NCBI RefSeq assembly: GCF_003171515.1
Contig: NC_089399.1
Coordinates: forward strand, 4,241,994-4,305,993
Direction of reading: 5' to 3'
Length of the DNA: 64,000 nucleotides
Origin: Pyrenophora tritici-repentis
Lineage: Eukaryota; Ascomycota; Dothideomycetes; Pleosporales; Pleosporaceae
Shown: positions 29,464-39,474 of the stretch, piece after piece
How positions within the stretch are numbered: position 1 is the stretch's first letter
Layout of the letters: every line of letters begins with the position of its first letter
Notes under the pieces: generated by a model
What the model saw: the letters and a program-made list of their open reading frames with translations, nothing else
Database searches by the model: none
Told to the model about the DNA's origin: nothing
Translations under genes and position numbers: made by a program

Positions 29464-29479
29464 CAGTGAGACTCTTAAT
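29464..29479 (-). other. Copia-2 primer binding site (putative half-tRNA-Lys)
   Basis: CAGTGAGACTCTTAAT, identical to the Copia-1 site at 11164-11179 and directly adjacent to the LTR, although the surrounding leader sequences differ. Confidence 0.5.
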
Positions 29480-29644
29480 TGTCAGATTAGATAAGATATT
29501 GCACAAAAGTGATGGATGTTTATGATTTATTTGTTCTTGTCTCTGTTCTAAGGTGCGCGCTGAGAGTTTTGTTCTGCTAAGACGCTAACCCGTTATTAGC
29601 TAGCGGTGTCGGCACTTTCGGCTCGACACGCCTGCTATCTGACA
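29480..29644 (-). repeat. Copia-2 5' LTR
   Basis: 165-bp partner of 24381-24544 with a few differences, mostly in an AT-rich stretch near its first third. Confidence 0.9.
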
Positions 29645-29699
29645 CCTCTACGAAACCGACAGAGCAACGGCTCTTCCTTAGGTATATATCTCTATTGCT

Positions 29700-30884
29700 G
29701 CAAAGTAATAGGCCTATATATCTAGATGCTACCTATACCCGAACGCCCTAAACCAACTCGATATACCGACCCCATATACCGAACCGCTCCAGCACCTGCT
29801 GTCACCAGCACACTCACGAGCAAAACACCGACCAGGCACTAGATGTATAGATCTATTATCTCTCTTGTAGATCCCTATATACAGACGCCTACACCAAAAG
29901 CCCTCTCCACCGAACGACCTAAACCGACTCGATATACCGACCCCATATACCGAACCGCTCTAGCACCTGCTTTCACTAGCACACGCACGAGCAAAACACC
30001 GACCAGGCACTAGATGTATAGATCTATTCTCTCTCTTGTAGATCCCTATATACAGACGCCTACACCAAAAGCCCTCTCCACCGAACGACCTAAACCGACT
30101 CGATATACCGACCCCATATACCGAACCGCTCTAGCACCTGCTTTCACTAGCACACGCACGAGCAAAACACCGACCAGGCACTAGATGTATAGATCTATTC
30201 TCTCTCTTGTAGATCCCTATATACAGACGCCTACACCAAATACCCTCTCCACCGAACGCCCTAAACCGACTCGATATATATCTAGATGCTACCTATACCC
30301 GAACGCCCTAAACCAACTCGATATACCGACCCCATATACCGAACCGCTCCAGCACCTGCTGTCACCAGCACACTCACGAGCAAAACACCGACCAGGCACT
30401 AGATGTATAGATCTATTATCTCTCTTGTAGATCCCTATATACAGACGCCTACACCAAAAGCCCTCTCCACCGAACGACCTAAACCGACTCGATATACCGA
30501 CCCCATATACCGAACCGCTCTAGCACCTGCTTTCACTAGCACACGCACGAGCAAAACATCGACTAGGCAATAGCTGTATAGGTCTATTATTGTTAGGTTA
30601 TAATAGATTCCTGTATACAGACGCCTACACCAAAACGCCCAAAACATCGACTAGGTAATAGCTGTATAGATCTATTCTGTCTTGTAGATCCCTATATACA
30701 GACGCCTACACCAAATACCCTCTCTACCGAACGCCCTAAACCGACTCGATATACCGACCCCATATACCGAACCGCTCCAGCACCTGCTTTCACTAGCACA
30801 CGCACGAGCAAAACATCGACCAGGCAATAGCTGTATAGATCTATTCTCTCTCTTGTAGATCCCTATATACAGACGCCTACACAA
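29700..30884. repeat. Satellite array, ~171-bp period
   Basis: GATATACCGACCCCATATAC recurs at 29760, 29931, 30102, 30320, 30491 and 30748, with a variant at 30273; the 29760-30102 and 30320-30491 spacings are 171 bp. The segment from about 29715 recurs at about 30275 (offset 560), a second-order duplication. Each unit includes TCTTGTAGATCCCTATATAC. No coding function is apparent. Confidence 0.9.
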
Positions 30885-31133
30885 AACAACAGACAGACAC
30901 TGTATAAAACTACAAACAATATTTCTTTTCGCAAAGAGCTCGCTGTTACATCTCTTTCTGTTCACCACACTGCTCTTTAGCACCCGCGCCAACGGAAGAC
31001 TAGCTCGGAAATTGGACTACGCAACTATCCTCCAAATTGTACAAGACCTATAGAAACTCCATATTGAACAACATACATAGAACGGCTTAGCCAAAGTCCT
31101 ACATAGTCACCGACTGATACAGGACTCTAACCC
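30885..31133 (+). mobile_element. LINE 3' UTR fragment without TAA tail
   Basis: From AACAGACAGACACTGTATAA to ATACAGGACTCTAA, closely matching 50830-51083. The tail is missing and the sequence changes to CCCAGGGCGCTC, so it was either clipped or the array edge cut it. Confidence 0.85.
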
Positions 31134-31524
31134 AGGGCGCTCAATGGTACGTTATAATATACCATTTTTTTGTTAGTGCTGAGAAGTACGCGTATGGCGG
31201 GTATATACTAGAACCAGGGGTTTATCCCATTAAACTTCAGGAGTACATCCCATTTTTAGTCTATAGTCGAAATTACTCCAAATTTAGACATATAACTCAG
31301 CATACGTAGACGCACAATCTGACGAATTTACAGCGCAGCAGACTATGTGGTTCAGGAGCTTAGGGTTTGGTGTTCTTGGTTAGGGTTACGCGTCTGGGGG
31401 GTCAGGAGGTCGCGAGGCTCGGCACCCCGCCGCGCGCGCGCCGCCGGAGTAAGCACCGAGAGAGCGATCAACAGCGCGTGTATATAAGAAGCCGAGTAGA
31501 ACAGGTAGGCGTCGATATTTCAAC
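31134..31524 (+). promoter_or_regulatory. TLH gene upstream region with TATA box and telomere-like motifs
   Basis: TATATAA at 31481-31487, 37-44 bp before the ATG at 31525. Telomere-like CTTAGGGTTTGG and GGTTAGGGTTACG occur at about 31350-31390, followed by a GC-rich stretch (31425-31450). Confidence 0.5.
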
Positions 31525-31920
31525 ATGTCTAAACCTAGCATCGAGTGCCAGTATTTCGAGCATGTGCCTGAGCACAGCGTAGCGGCATGCAGAGAGTGCA
31601 GATATGCAGTATGGCCAGATCAGATTGAGGGCCATCTACAGAAGCAGCATAAGGTTAGTTACAAGGAGGCTGAGGCAGTTGGACAGCAGGTTCGCAGCTG
31701 GGCTGGGTTAGTCCAGTACCCTAGTGAGCTCGAGGTGCCGACTGGTGCTCCAAAGCCTGTGCGGCAATTGCCAGTGTATACAGACGGGATGTTATGCCAA
31801 TTTGACTCCAGCTGCTGCTATTATGTAGCAAGAAGTAAGGAGGCTATACGAAAGCATTGGCGTAAGGACCATCAAGGATGGTCAGCAGGGAAGAAGCGAG
31901 GGCGGCCAAGTCGAACCAGG
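31525..31920 (+). pseudogene. Telomere-linked helicase gene, segment 1: OrsD-type C2H2 N-terminus
   Basis: About 132 aa from MSKPSIECQYFEHVPEH. Two C2H2-like modules: CRECRYAVWPDQIEGHLQKQH, and CQFDSSCCYYVARSKEAIRK followed by HWRKDH. This is the pattern of the N-terminal region found in fungal OrsD/DUF3505 proteins and subtelomeric RecQ-like proteins. It ends in a basic KKRGRPSRTR tail, where a MITE-A interrupts it without a target duplication. The next segment does not obviously continue the same domain, so part of the gene may be deleted here. Confidence 0.75.
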
Positions 31921-32082
31921 TAGACTCCGCAACAATCAATTCAATCCGGTCACTCTCCTAGACCCACTTACCTATCTAGGTAGGGCTTAAACTCCTATAG
32001 GTAACTACTAGGCTTAAAGCGGTAATCAATCAATCCAATCTGAACCTTCTAGGACCCACTTAATTGATTGTTGCGGACTGTG
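31921..32082 (+). mobile_element. MITE-A in the TLH gene, first copy, no target duplication
   Basis: 162 bp, same sequence as other MITE-A copies, but flanks are GAACCAGG and CAGCCCGC. All other MITE-A copies here have perfect 8-bp duplications. Confidence 0.93.
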
Positions 32083-33941
32083 CAGCCCGCTGGTGTGCGC
32101 GTTGGCGGTGCTGGGCGTCAAGGAGGACGGATGGAAGGGGCCGGAGCAGTACCCGCCGATATTATCGGCGGTGATCAAGATCGCTCGGTTTATGGTCGTG
32201 CAGAAGGGACTAGAAATGTCAGGGCCCGAGGAGGATAGCGGCGATGAGACAGACGACGACTTAGATGACAGCGCGTACGAGAGCGGGCCAAGCCAGCGAC
32301 GGCGTCCCAAGGGGTGTTTGCAGTTAGTGCAGAAGATGATGGACCGGTTCATGGTGCGCGGCAGCCATAGCCCCATGCAGTGGATGTTGGATTTGCGGAC
32401 GTATGGATTGAAGATCCATTACAACACTACAACCCGCGGGCATGTAGAGTGGACGAACGGCGACGAGCTGCTGTACAAAGAGCTGCATTTTAGCATGGCG
32501 CAGTTCCGCGGCATGGTACATGGGCTGGCTAGCGAGAGCCGGCGATTATTAACAGAGGAGTTAATGTTTAGCAGCAAGGCAGCGCCGGTGCCGGCAGTGC
32601 CATGGGAGAGCATACGTGACAACCCAACCGACGAGCGGCCAGGATGGAACTTTTTGAAGGATCATCGCACAAACATGCCCGTCAACGGCGAGAGGTGGTT
32701 ATTTGAGCGGGTAGGCGAGAGCGCCAGCATCCGGAGTCGGTTCATGAAGCCCGGGACGCAGTCAGGGGTAGACCGACAGGCAATAGAGCGATACATGGAC
32801 CGGGTGGTAGAATTTCGCGAGAAGCTGGCGGTGTTAATGCATATAACGGGTGGGCAGCCAGCGCGAGGGCCAGAGCTACTGAGCGTACGGCATAGCAACA
32901 CAGTGCAAGGGGGGCATCGCAATATATTCATCGAGGACGGCATGGTGGTGTTTGTGACACGGTACCACAAGGGATACAAAGTCAGCGGCGACGTCAAGAT
33001 TATCCATCGATATTTGCCGCGCGAGGTGGGCGAGCTGGTAGTGTGGTATATGTGGCTGGTGTTGCCGTTCCAGCAGCGGCTCGAGGCGTTGGTGTGGGAG
33101 AAGGAGGCAGTTTCGTCGCATATGTGGCCAGCAGACCCCAGCGGCCGCAAGTGGACGACCGATCGGCTGCGGGAGGCGTTGAAGCGCGAGAGCCGGATCG
33201 CGATGGGCCAGGAGTGGACGTTTGCCGGGTACCGGGAGATGGCGATTGGCATCAGCCGGCGGTTTTTGCGTGGATCGACAGCGTTCCAGGCAGATGAGGG
33301 CGAGGAGAATAAGGAGTGGGCTGAGGAGCAGGCAGGAGATTCGATTGCCGACGAGCAGGCGGGCCATACGTCGCACGTGGCGGGACTGGTATACGCGCGA
33401 GGGATCATGGAGCAGTCAGGGGCCGTGGCGGATAGGCGGCAGCAGTTCCGGGCATCGAGCACGGATTGGCATAGATTTTTGGGCTTCCAGGCAGGCTTGG
33501 ACGACCAGAGAAGAAGCAGCAAGCGGAAGAGAGCGCCGTTTGAGAGCGAGGCAGACGAGGCAAGGGTGGATCGGTGGCAGCGGCTGAGGAAGATGGACGC
33601 GAGAGCGCAGCTGAAGCGCATGATGGGCGAGGAGGCCAAGTTCCGGGGGGTGCAGGAGGCAGCGATCAAAGCCATCACAGCAGGCGAGAGTCCCGTAGTA
33701 GCGGTGATGCCGACGGGGGCAGGCAAGAGCTTGTTGTTCATGTTGCCGGCGTGGGCAGAGCAGGGCGGCACGACGGTGGTGGTAGTGCCGTTGATCGCGT
33801 TGCGTGGCGACATGGCACAGCGGTGCAAGAAGCTAGGGATATCGTGCGTAGAGTGGCAGAGTCGGCGTCCGCCAGACGCAGCAGCGGTGGTGTTAGTGAC
33901 GCCCGAGTCGGCAGTTGGAGAGGAATTTGCAACGTTTTTAA
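32083..33941 (+). pseudogene. TLH gene, segment 2: tyrosine-recombinase-like domain and RecQ helicase lobe 1
   Basis: Frame open from SPLVCALAVLGVKEDGW. Nucleotides 32840-33410 have the spacing of a tyrosine recombinase: Arg at 32864 (GGQPARGPELLSVR), Lys at 32969 (RYHKGYK), Arg at 33233 (AGYREMAIG), His at 33365 and Tyr at 33392 (AGHTSHVAGLVYAR). The usual box-II His is replaced. A helicase lobe follows: AVMPTGAGKSLLFMLPAW (Walker A), VVVPLIALRGDM, VLVTPESAV. RecQ-type proteins unwind DNA 3' to 5'; TLH genes of this type sit beside telomeres in several fungi. The segment ends at a MITE-A in lobe 1. Confidence 0.85.
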
Positions 33942-34103
33942 TAGACTCCGCAACAATCAATTCAATCCGGTCACTCTCCTAGACCCACTTACCTATCTAG
34001 GTAGGGCTTAAACTCCTATAGGTAACTACTAGGCTTAAAGCGGTAATCAATCAATCCAATCTGAACCTTCTAGGACCCACTTAATTGATTGTTGCGGACT
34101 GTG
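33942..34103 (+). mobile_element. MITE-A in the TLH gene, second copy
   Basis: 162 bp, duplication GTTTTTAA (33934-33941 and 34104-34111), placed between helicase motifs Ia and II. It brings an in-frame stop ~45 bp after entry. Confidence 0.94.
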
Positions 34104-35718
34104 GTTTTTAAACCGGCTACGAGCGACGCGGCAGCTAGATCGGATTATTATCGACGAGTGCCATATCGTGTTAAACCGGCAGTACACGTTCCGCAAGCAG
34201 ATGCAGCAGCTAGGTAAGCTAGTGGCTGTAGAGACGCAGATGGTCATGTTAACAGCAACGTTGCCACCCAGCGAGGAGGACGAGTTATTCCGGCGAATGC
34301 ATTTTGAGCGTGGGCAGGTAAGAATGTTTAGGGCACCAACAGCACGGAGCAACATAGCGTACCGGGTGGTAAGGGTAGAGAAGGAGAGGAAGAGACAGGA
34401 GGTAGAGGCAACGGTGTTGGCGATGGTACAGCAGAAGGTCCGAAAGTATAAGAGCGGCAAGATTGTAGTGTACGGCAACTCAGTGCCAAAGGTCAAGGGG
34501 TTAGCCGAGAAGCTCAAGTGCCATGCGTATCATCACCACGCGGTTGGCAAGGCAAGCATGTTGGAGGAGTTCATGGGCGGCAAGCAGCGGGTGATTGTGG
34601 CAACCAGCGCGTTGGGCATGGGAGTGGACGTGCCCGATATCCGGTGCATTGTCCACATGGATTGGCCGTTTAGCGTGTTGGATTACGCGCAGGAGAGCGG
34701 GCGAGCCGGGCGAGACGGGGAGCGGAGCGAGGCCATCATGATGGTGCAGGACGGCGAGCAGCGAGCGGCGGATGACAAGCAGGGGGAGGCGGAGCAGCGG
34801 TTGGTGCGAGCATACGTCGAAGGCATAGACGAGGCGGCGACATGTAGACGGGTAATGTTGGACGGGTATTTAGACAGGCGCGAGGCCGAGCGAGCTCGGT
34901 GCGAGGAGGGAGAGGAGAGGTGTGACGTATGCATGAGAGCCGACGGGGAGGAGATGGAGGAGGAGGAGATGGAGGAGGAGGAGATGGAGGAGGAGATGGA
35001 GGAGGAGATGGAGGAGGAGATGGAAGAGATGGAGGAGGTGGAGGAGGTGGAGGAGGTGGAGGAGATGGAGGTGGTGGAGGTGGCCGAGGGCGGCAGCAGC
35101 AACGAAGAAGAGGCGGAGACATTGGAGAGGGAGCAAGAAGAGGCGCGGCAGGCGTTTAATCAGCAGCAACGAGAGCAAGGCGGCCCGCGACAGAGATTGA
35201 TACAGCAGCGGCAGCAGGAGTTCGCCGACGTCGAGTGGCTGCGTAGGCAGCTGGCGCAATGGATAAACCGGTGTGGGTTATGCGAGGCGGTAGGGCAAGG
35301 ATCGAGCGCACACGACGTACGGCAATGTTGGCGACAGGAGAGCCAGCGGATCAAGGAGTCGATTAAGAGGATGGAAGAGACAATTAAGTTTGAGCGTTAT
35401 TCGGGCTGTTTTTGGTGTGGAGTGCCGCAGGAGATATGCAATCGGTGGGAAAGGAATAGTTTTGGGCGATATCAGAGAGTCCAAGACGGGGATTGCCAGT
35501 ATAGAGGGGTATTAATAGGCGGGTTATTAAGTATAGCATTAGGGCGGAGCGAGGTAGGAAACCGATGGACGGCGCGGTTAGAGGAGTTCGGGGTTAGTAA
35601 TTCAGGAGCAGGGCCGACGTTGTTTGAGTTTTTAGGAAAAAAGCGATTGTTAGAGACGGTTGAGAGCAATAACTTAGCAGGAGAGTTTTGTTGGATTACA
35701 AGATTAATAGGCGAGTAG
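34104..35718 (+). pseudogene. TLH gene, segment 3: RecQ helicase lobe 2 and C-terminal Cys-rich region
   Basis: Continues with DECH (34153-34164), VMLTATLPPSEED, KIVVYGNSVPKVKGLAEKL, VIVATSALGMGVDVPDIR and the arginine-finger motif QESGRAGRDG, so all RecQ superfamily-2 motifs are present. Then a CRRVMLDGYLD and CDVCMRA zinc-type region, a Glu/Met-rich low-complexity run (34945-35090) and C-terminal CGLCEAVG and CFWCGVP pairs, with stop at 35718. No stop or frameshift is seen in this segment. The gene is broken only by the two MITEs and a possible deletion at the first. Confidence 0.88.
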
Positions 35719-38700
35719 AGGAAATATAGAGAGTTGTAACGTTGACGAGGGTAGCTCCAACAGCTCGAGTAGGTCGGATAGTGTAAGCAGCGATAAAGGC
35801 AAGAGCAGCAAGATCAGCGAGAGCGTAGGCAGGGTTAGCAGCAAGAGAGATAGCAGCAACAGTGACGATAGTAGCAGCAGTAAGAGTAGCGACGAAGGCG
35901 AGGGCAGCGAGAGCAGTGATCAAGGCGAGAGCAGCGAGAGTAGTGACGAAGGCGAGGGTAGTAAAGATATTAGAGGTAGCGAAAGCAGCGGCAACAGCGA
36001 GAGCAATGAGAGCAACGACAAAGACGAGGGCAGAGAAGGTAACGAGAGCGGCGAGAGCAGTAAGAGCGCAGGCAGCGTTGGTAGCGAGAGCAATAGCTGC
36101 AACAGTGGCGATAGTGGCGATAGCGAGGGCAGCGACGACGGCGAGGATGGCGAGGATGGCGAGGATGGCGAGGACAGCGAGGGCAACTTGATGGCAGGTA
36201 GCGAAAGCAGTAATAGCAGCTTGAGCAGGGAGGAAAAGCGAGGGTCGTGACGACGGCGAGAGTAGCTCCGATAGCGAGAGCAGCAAGAGCGAGAGCAGCA
36301 AGAGCGGCAAGAGCAACGAGAGCGAGGCAGGCGAGGCAGGCGAGAGCAACGAGATGGCAAGTAGCGAGAGCGAGGCAGGCGAGGCAGGCGAGAGCAACGA
36401 GATGGCAAGTAGCGAGAGCGTAGGGAGCGAGAGAGGCGAGAGAAATAAGAGCAGCGACATGATAGGTACCGTTGGCAGCGAGAGCATCGAGAGCCGCGCA
36501 TATAGCGAGAGTAACGAGAACAGAGCGAGTAGCGAGAGCAGCGACGACGGTAAGGACAGCGAGAGCAGGAGCCGCAGCGGCGAAAGGAGTTGTAGAAGCC
36601 GTAGCAGCGGTAGGAAGTGAGAAGCAGCGAGAGTAGCGCGAGCAGTGGGGGACAGCAGGGACAGCGAGAGCAGTAGGGAAAGCAAGAGCAGGGGCAGAAG
36701 TAGTTATAGCGGCCGCAGGCGTAGTAGGAGCGGTGGGGAGTGAGGAGCAGAAGCGAGGATATCGATAGCAGCGAGAGCAGCGAGGACGGCGGGGATAGTA
36801 GGGATAGCGGGATCAGCTGTGAGAGAAGCGAGGATAGCGAGAGTAGGAAAGCAGGAGCCGCAGGCGCGATAGAAGTAAGAGTAGCAAGAGCAGTAAGAGC
36901 AGGATGTGTAGCCGCGAGGATAGAGGCAATTAAGGTAATTAAGGTGATTGCGATGATTGCGAGGACAGTAAGAGCAACAAGGGCAGCGCAAGAAAGGGGC
37001 GAACGGCAAGGGAATTAACTATTAAGTTAATTGTAGCGATTGCAAGGACAGCGGGAACAGCGAGGATAGTAAGGGCAGTAAGGGTAGATTGTAAGGACAG
37101 CGGAAGCAGCGAGGACAACGAGGACAGCGAGGATTGTAAGGACAGCGGAAGCAGCGAGGACAACGAGGACAGCGAGGATTGTAAGGACAGCGGAAGCAGC
37201 GAGGATAATGAGGACAGCGAGGATAGTAAGAACAGCGAGGATAGTAAGGACAGTAAGAGTAGCGAGGATAGCGAAAGTAGGAGAGTAGCAGTAGCAATAG
37301 CAGTAGCCGGAGGTGTATATAAGCTGTAAGAGGTAAGAGGTAGAAGTAAGGATATTATAAGCAGCAAGGATAGCAGGGGCAGAAGCGGCAACAGGTGCAG
37401 GGGTAGTAGGAGTAGTAATAAGAATATTAAGAGCAGTGCAAGTTACAAGGACAAGGGACAAAGTAAGGACAGTAGAGATAGTAAGAGTATCAGGAGCAGC
37501 GAGAACAGAAGCCGTAGGATTGATAGCGAAGATATTAAGAGCAGCAAGGAAAGCGAAAGTAGCGAGGGTAGTAAGAGCAGCGACAAGAGGAGCGGTAGCG
37601 GCCGCCGAAACCGCAGTTACCGCAGGTGGAGGAGGCGTAGGAGGTAAGGGGCAGAAGAGAGCAGTAGAGACAGCGGGAACAGCGGGGAAAGCGAGAGCAG
37701 CAAGAAGGACGGGGATAGTAGAGATAGAGGAAGTGGCGAGAGCAGAAGCAGTAATAGGGAGGATTGCGGAATGCGGAGGAGTAAGAGCGGTAGGAGTAAG
37801 AGTAGCAAGAGCAGGACGTAGAAGTAAGAGCCGTAGGAGCAGGAGCAGTAAGAATAGCAGGAGTAGCAAGGGTAGGAGCTTTAAAGGCGGCAGCAACGAG
37901 GGTGTTACAAGCAGCGAAAATAATAGGAGCAGGGAGAGTGGTCGCAGTAAGGATAGCGATAGAAGCGAGGTTGGCGACAGCAGGGACAGTAGTAGTAGCA
38001 AGAATAGCGAGAGTAGCGAGAGCAATAGCAGTGAGAGCTAGAGCATTAAGAGTAGCAGCAATAAGAGCAGTAACCGTAGGAGTAGGCGCATTAAGAGTAA
38101 AAGCTGCAGGAGTAAGAGCAGTAAGGGCGGAAATAGTAGGAGCGTAATTAGCGAGAGCAGGAGCAGCGAGGACAGCAGGAGCAGCTGGAATGGCGAGAGC
38201 AGCAAGGACGGAGTGGATAGCAAGAATAGGAAGCGTAGGGGCCGCAGTGGCGATATTTGTAGAAGCGGCAGTAAACACAGGTGTAGTAGTAGCCGTAGGA
38301 GTAATAACGAGCATGTTAAAAGCAGCAAGGACGGCAGGAACAGCGGGAGTTGCAATAGTAGAACCCGTAACCGTAATTGAATAGACAGTAAGAGTGATAG
38401 TCGCGATAGAAGGAAAAGTTACAAGAATAGCAGCCGTAGCCGTGGTAGAAGCAAGAGTAATTATAATAGAGGCAAAGATAGTAACAGTAGTAAGAGTAAT
38501 AAGCACAGTAAGGGTATAGTAAGAGCAAAAGTTTAAAGAAGAGTTATTTATGTTAAAAATAAGTATGCAGGTATAAAGCAAAGAAAAGAAAGATTCGAAA
38601 AGAGAGAGTATAAAGTTGGTGAGATTCATAATCGATAGATGAGGTAGGTAAAACAGGTATAGTTTGTAGTATATATTAGATAGTGTTTAAGAAAGAAATC

Positions 38701-38769
38701 AAGCATAGAATTAAGTAGGATTTAAGGATTAGGATTGTAGTAGAAGACAGAGCAAGTTATTAGGAATAC
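35719..38769. repeat. Purine-rich low-complexity subtelomeric tract
   Basis: About 3 kb in which the plus strand is dominated by AGCGAGAGCAGCAAGAG-like words. Pyrimidines appear mainly as isolated C or T after AG. Long open frames occur on both strands only because of the biased composition. It directly follows the TLH stop codon. Confidence 0.85.
37088..37222. repeat. 45-bp tandem repeat, three units
   Basis: ATTGTAAGGACAGCGGAAGC recurs at 37088, 37133 and 37178 within the purine-rich tract. Confidence 0.88.
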
Positions 38770-39012
38770 TGTTGAGAATACAGTCCGTAAGTGACTTGGT
38801 GGTATCAAGCGGAGGAGTAGTCACATGATTGGTGACACGTGCAGGTGGGTCCTAGCGGGGAGCTTGGACGCAGCTGCACGCAACACGGATCTACGAACGT
38901 GTGAATAGCTCCTTAGTCAATACAATACGAGTCGTACCACCACTACCGTTGTGCCTTAGAGAGCGCTCTATTAGGTAGTCATACTACTACTAATAGTGCC
39001 AGCTTTTCAATA
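38770..39012 (+). repeat. Copia-4 5' LTR
   Basis: 243 bp beginning TGTTGAGAATAC and ending TTTTCAATA; unusually ends in TA rather than CA, as judged from the target duplication. Confidence 0.9.
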
Positions 39013-39034
39013 GGTTATGAGCCCGGTTGCTCGG
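39013..39034 (+). other. Copia-4 primer binding site, half initiator tRNA-Met type
   Basis: GGTTATGAGCCCGG directly follows the LTR. Its complement CCGGGCTCATAACC is the anticodon arm of initiator tRNA-Met (CAT anticodon). Drosophila copia is primed the same way by a cleaved initiator tRNA. Confidence 0.7.
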
Positions 39035-39084
39035 TGCTCTACGGTTCGGCGACCCACCAGATCAAGGTGATCTGAAGCCACGAA

Positions 39085-39325
39085 AGTCGAGACGAGCTTC
39101 TCGCACACGGAAGACGAGACGAGCTTCTCGCACACGGAAGACGAGACGAGCTTCTCGCATACGAAAGACGAGACGGGCTTCTCGCACACGGAAGACGAGA
39201 CGAGCTTCTCGCATACGAAAGACGAGACGGGCTTCTCGCACACGGAAGACGAGACGAGCTTCTCGCATACGAAAGACGAGACGGGCTTCTCGCACACGGA
39301 AGACGAGACGAGCTTCTCACACACC
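39085..39325 (+). repeat. 27-bp tandem repeats in the Copia-4 leader
   Basis: About nine units of CACACGGAAGACGAGACGAG + CTTCTCG, alternating with a CATACGAAAGACGAGACGGG variant, between primer site and gag. No ATG-initiated frame covers them; the frame lacking stops would encode an Arg-rich peptide but has no start. Confidence 0.88.
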
Positions 39326-39474
39326 GAAAACGAGCATACGGTTCCAGCTAGAGAAAGCTGAAGGGCGCAGACGCCAAAACGTTTACAAACCCACTAAACA
39401 CCCCCTACACCTCGAAACCACACACAACTACGGCATTTGACGCGTCACAGACAGTCAAAAGCACAACCGCGAAG

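Larger units (their letters stand above)
24381..29644 (-). mobile_element. Copia-2: Ty1/copia LTR retrotransposon
   Basis: LTRs of 164 bp (24381-24544) and 165 bp (29480-29644), both TGTCAGATTAGA...CTGACA, with several substitutions and a small indel between them, so older than Copia-1. No 5-bp duplication is visible (CAATG left, CCTCT right). gag and pol are each fully open and share one frame apart from a UGA. The primer site matches Copia-1; the proteins are close relatives. Confidence 0.93.

Noticed and set aside
29700..30884. Centromeric satellite (171-bp period)
   Set aside because: The period matches primate alpha satellite only by chance; sequence is unrelated and the location is ~33 kb from a telomere.
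32662..33960. 432-codon minus-strand frame
   Set aside because: Antisense shadow of the TLH coding region, which carries clear helicase motifs on the plus strand.
33942..34103. MITE-A as an introner-like intron in the TLH gene
   Set aside because: No splice pair removes the element cleanly; the stop enters ~45 bp inside and the 8-bp duplication would remain in the mRNA.
34945..35100. Gly/Asp/Arg-rich plus-strand and Pro-rich minus-strand frames
   Set aside because: Alternate-frame readings of the GAG/ATG-rich stretch that encodes the Glu/Met run of the TLH protein.
35696..38629. Several 300-360 aa open frames on the minus strand and ~200 aa on the plus strand
   Set aside because: They are Leu/Ser/Ala-rich or Lys/Ala/Arg-rich translations of a purine-rich low-complexity tract. 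Several frames are open at once and none has a recognisable domain.
39085..39325. CRISPR-like array
   Set aside because: Units are directly adjacent with no unique spacers, in a fungal retrotransposon leader.
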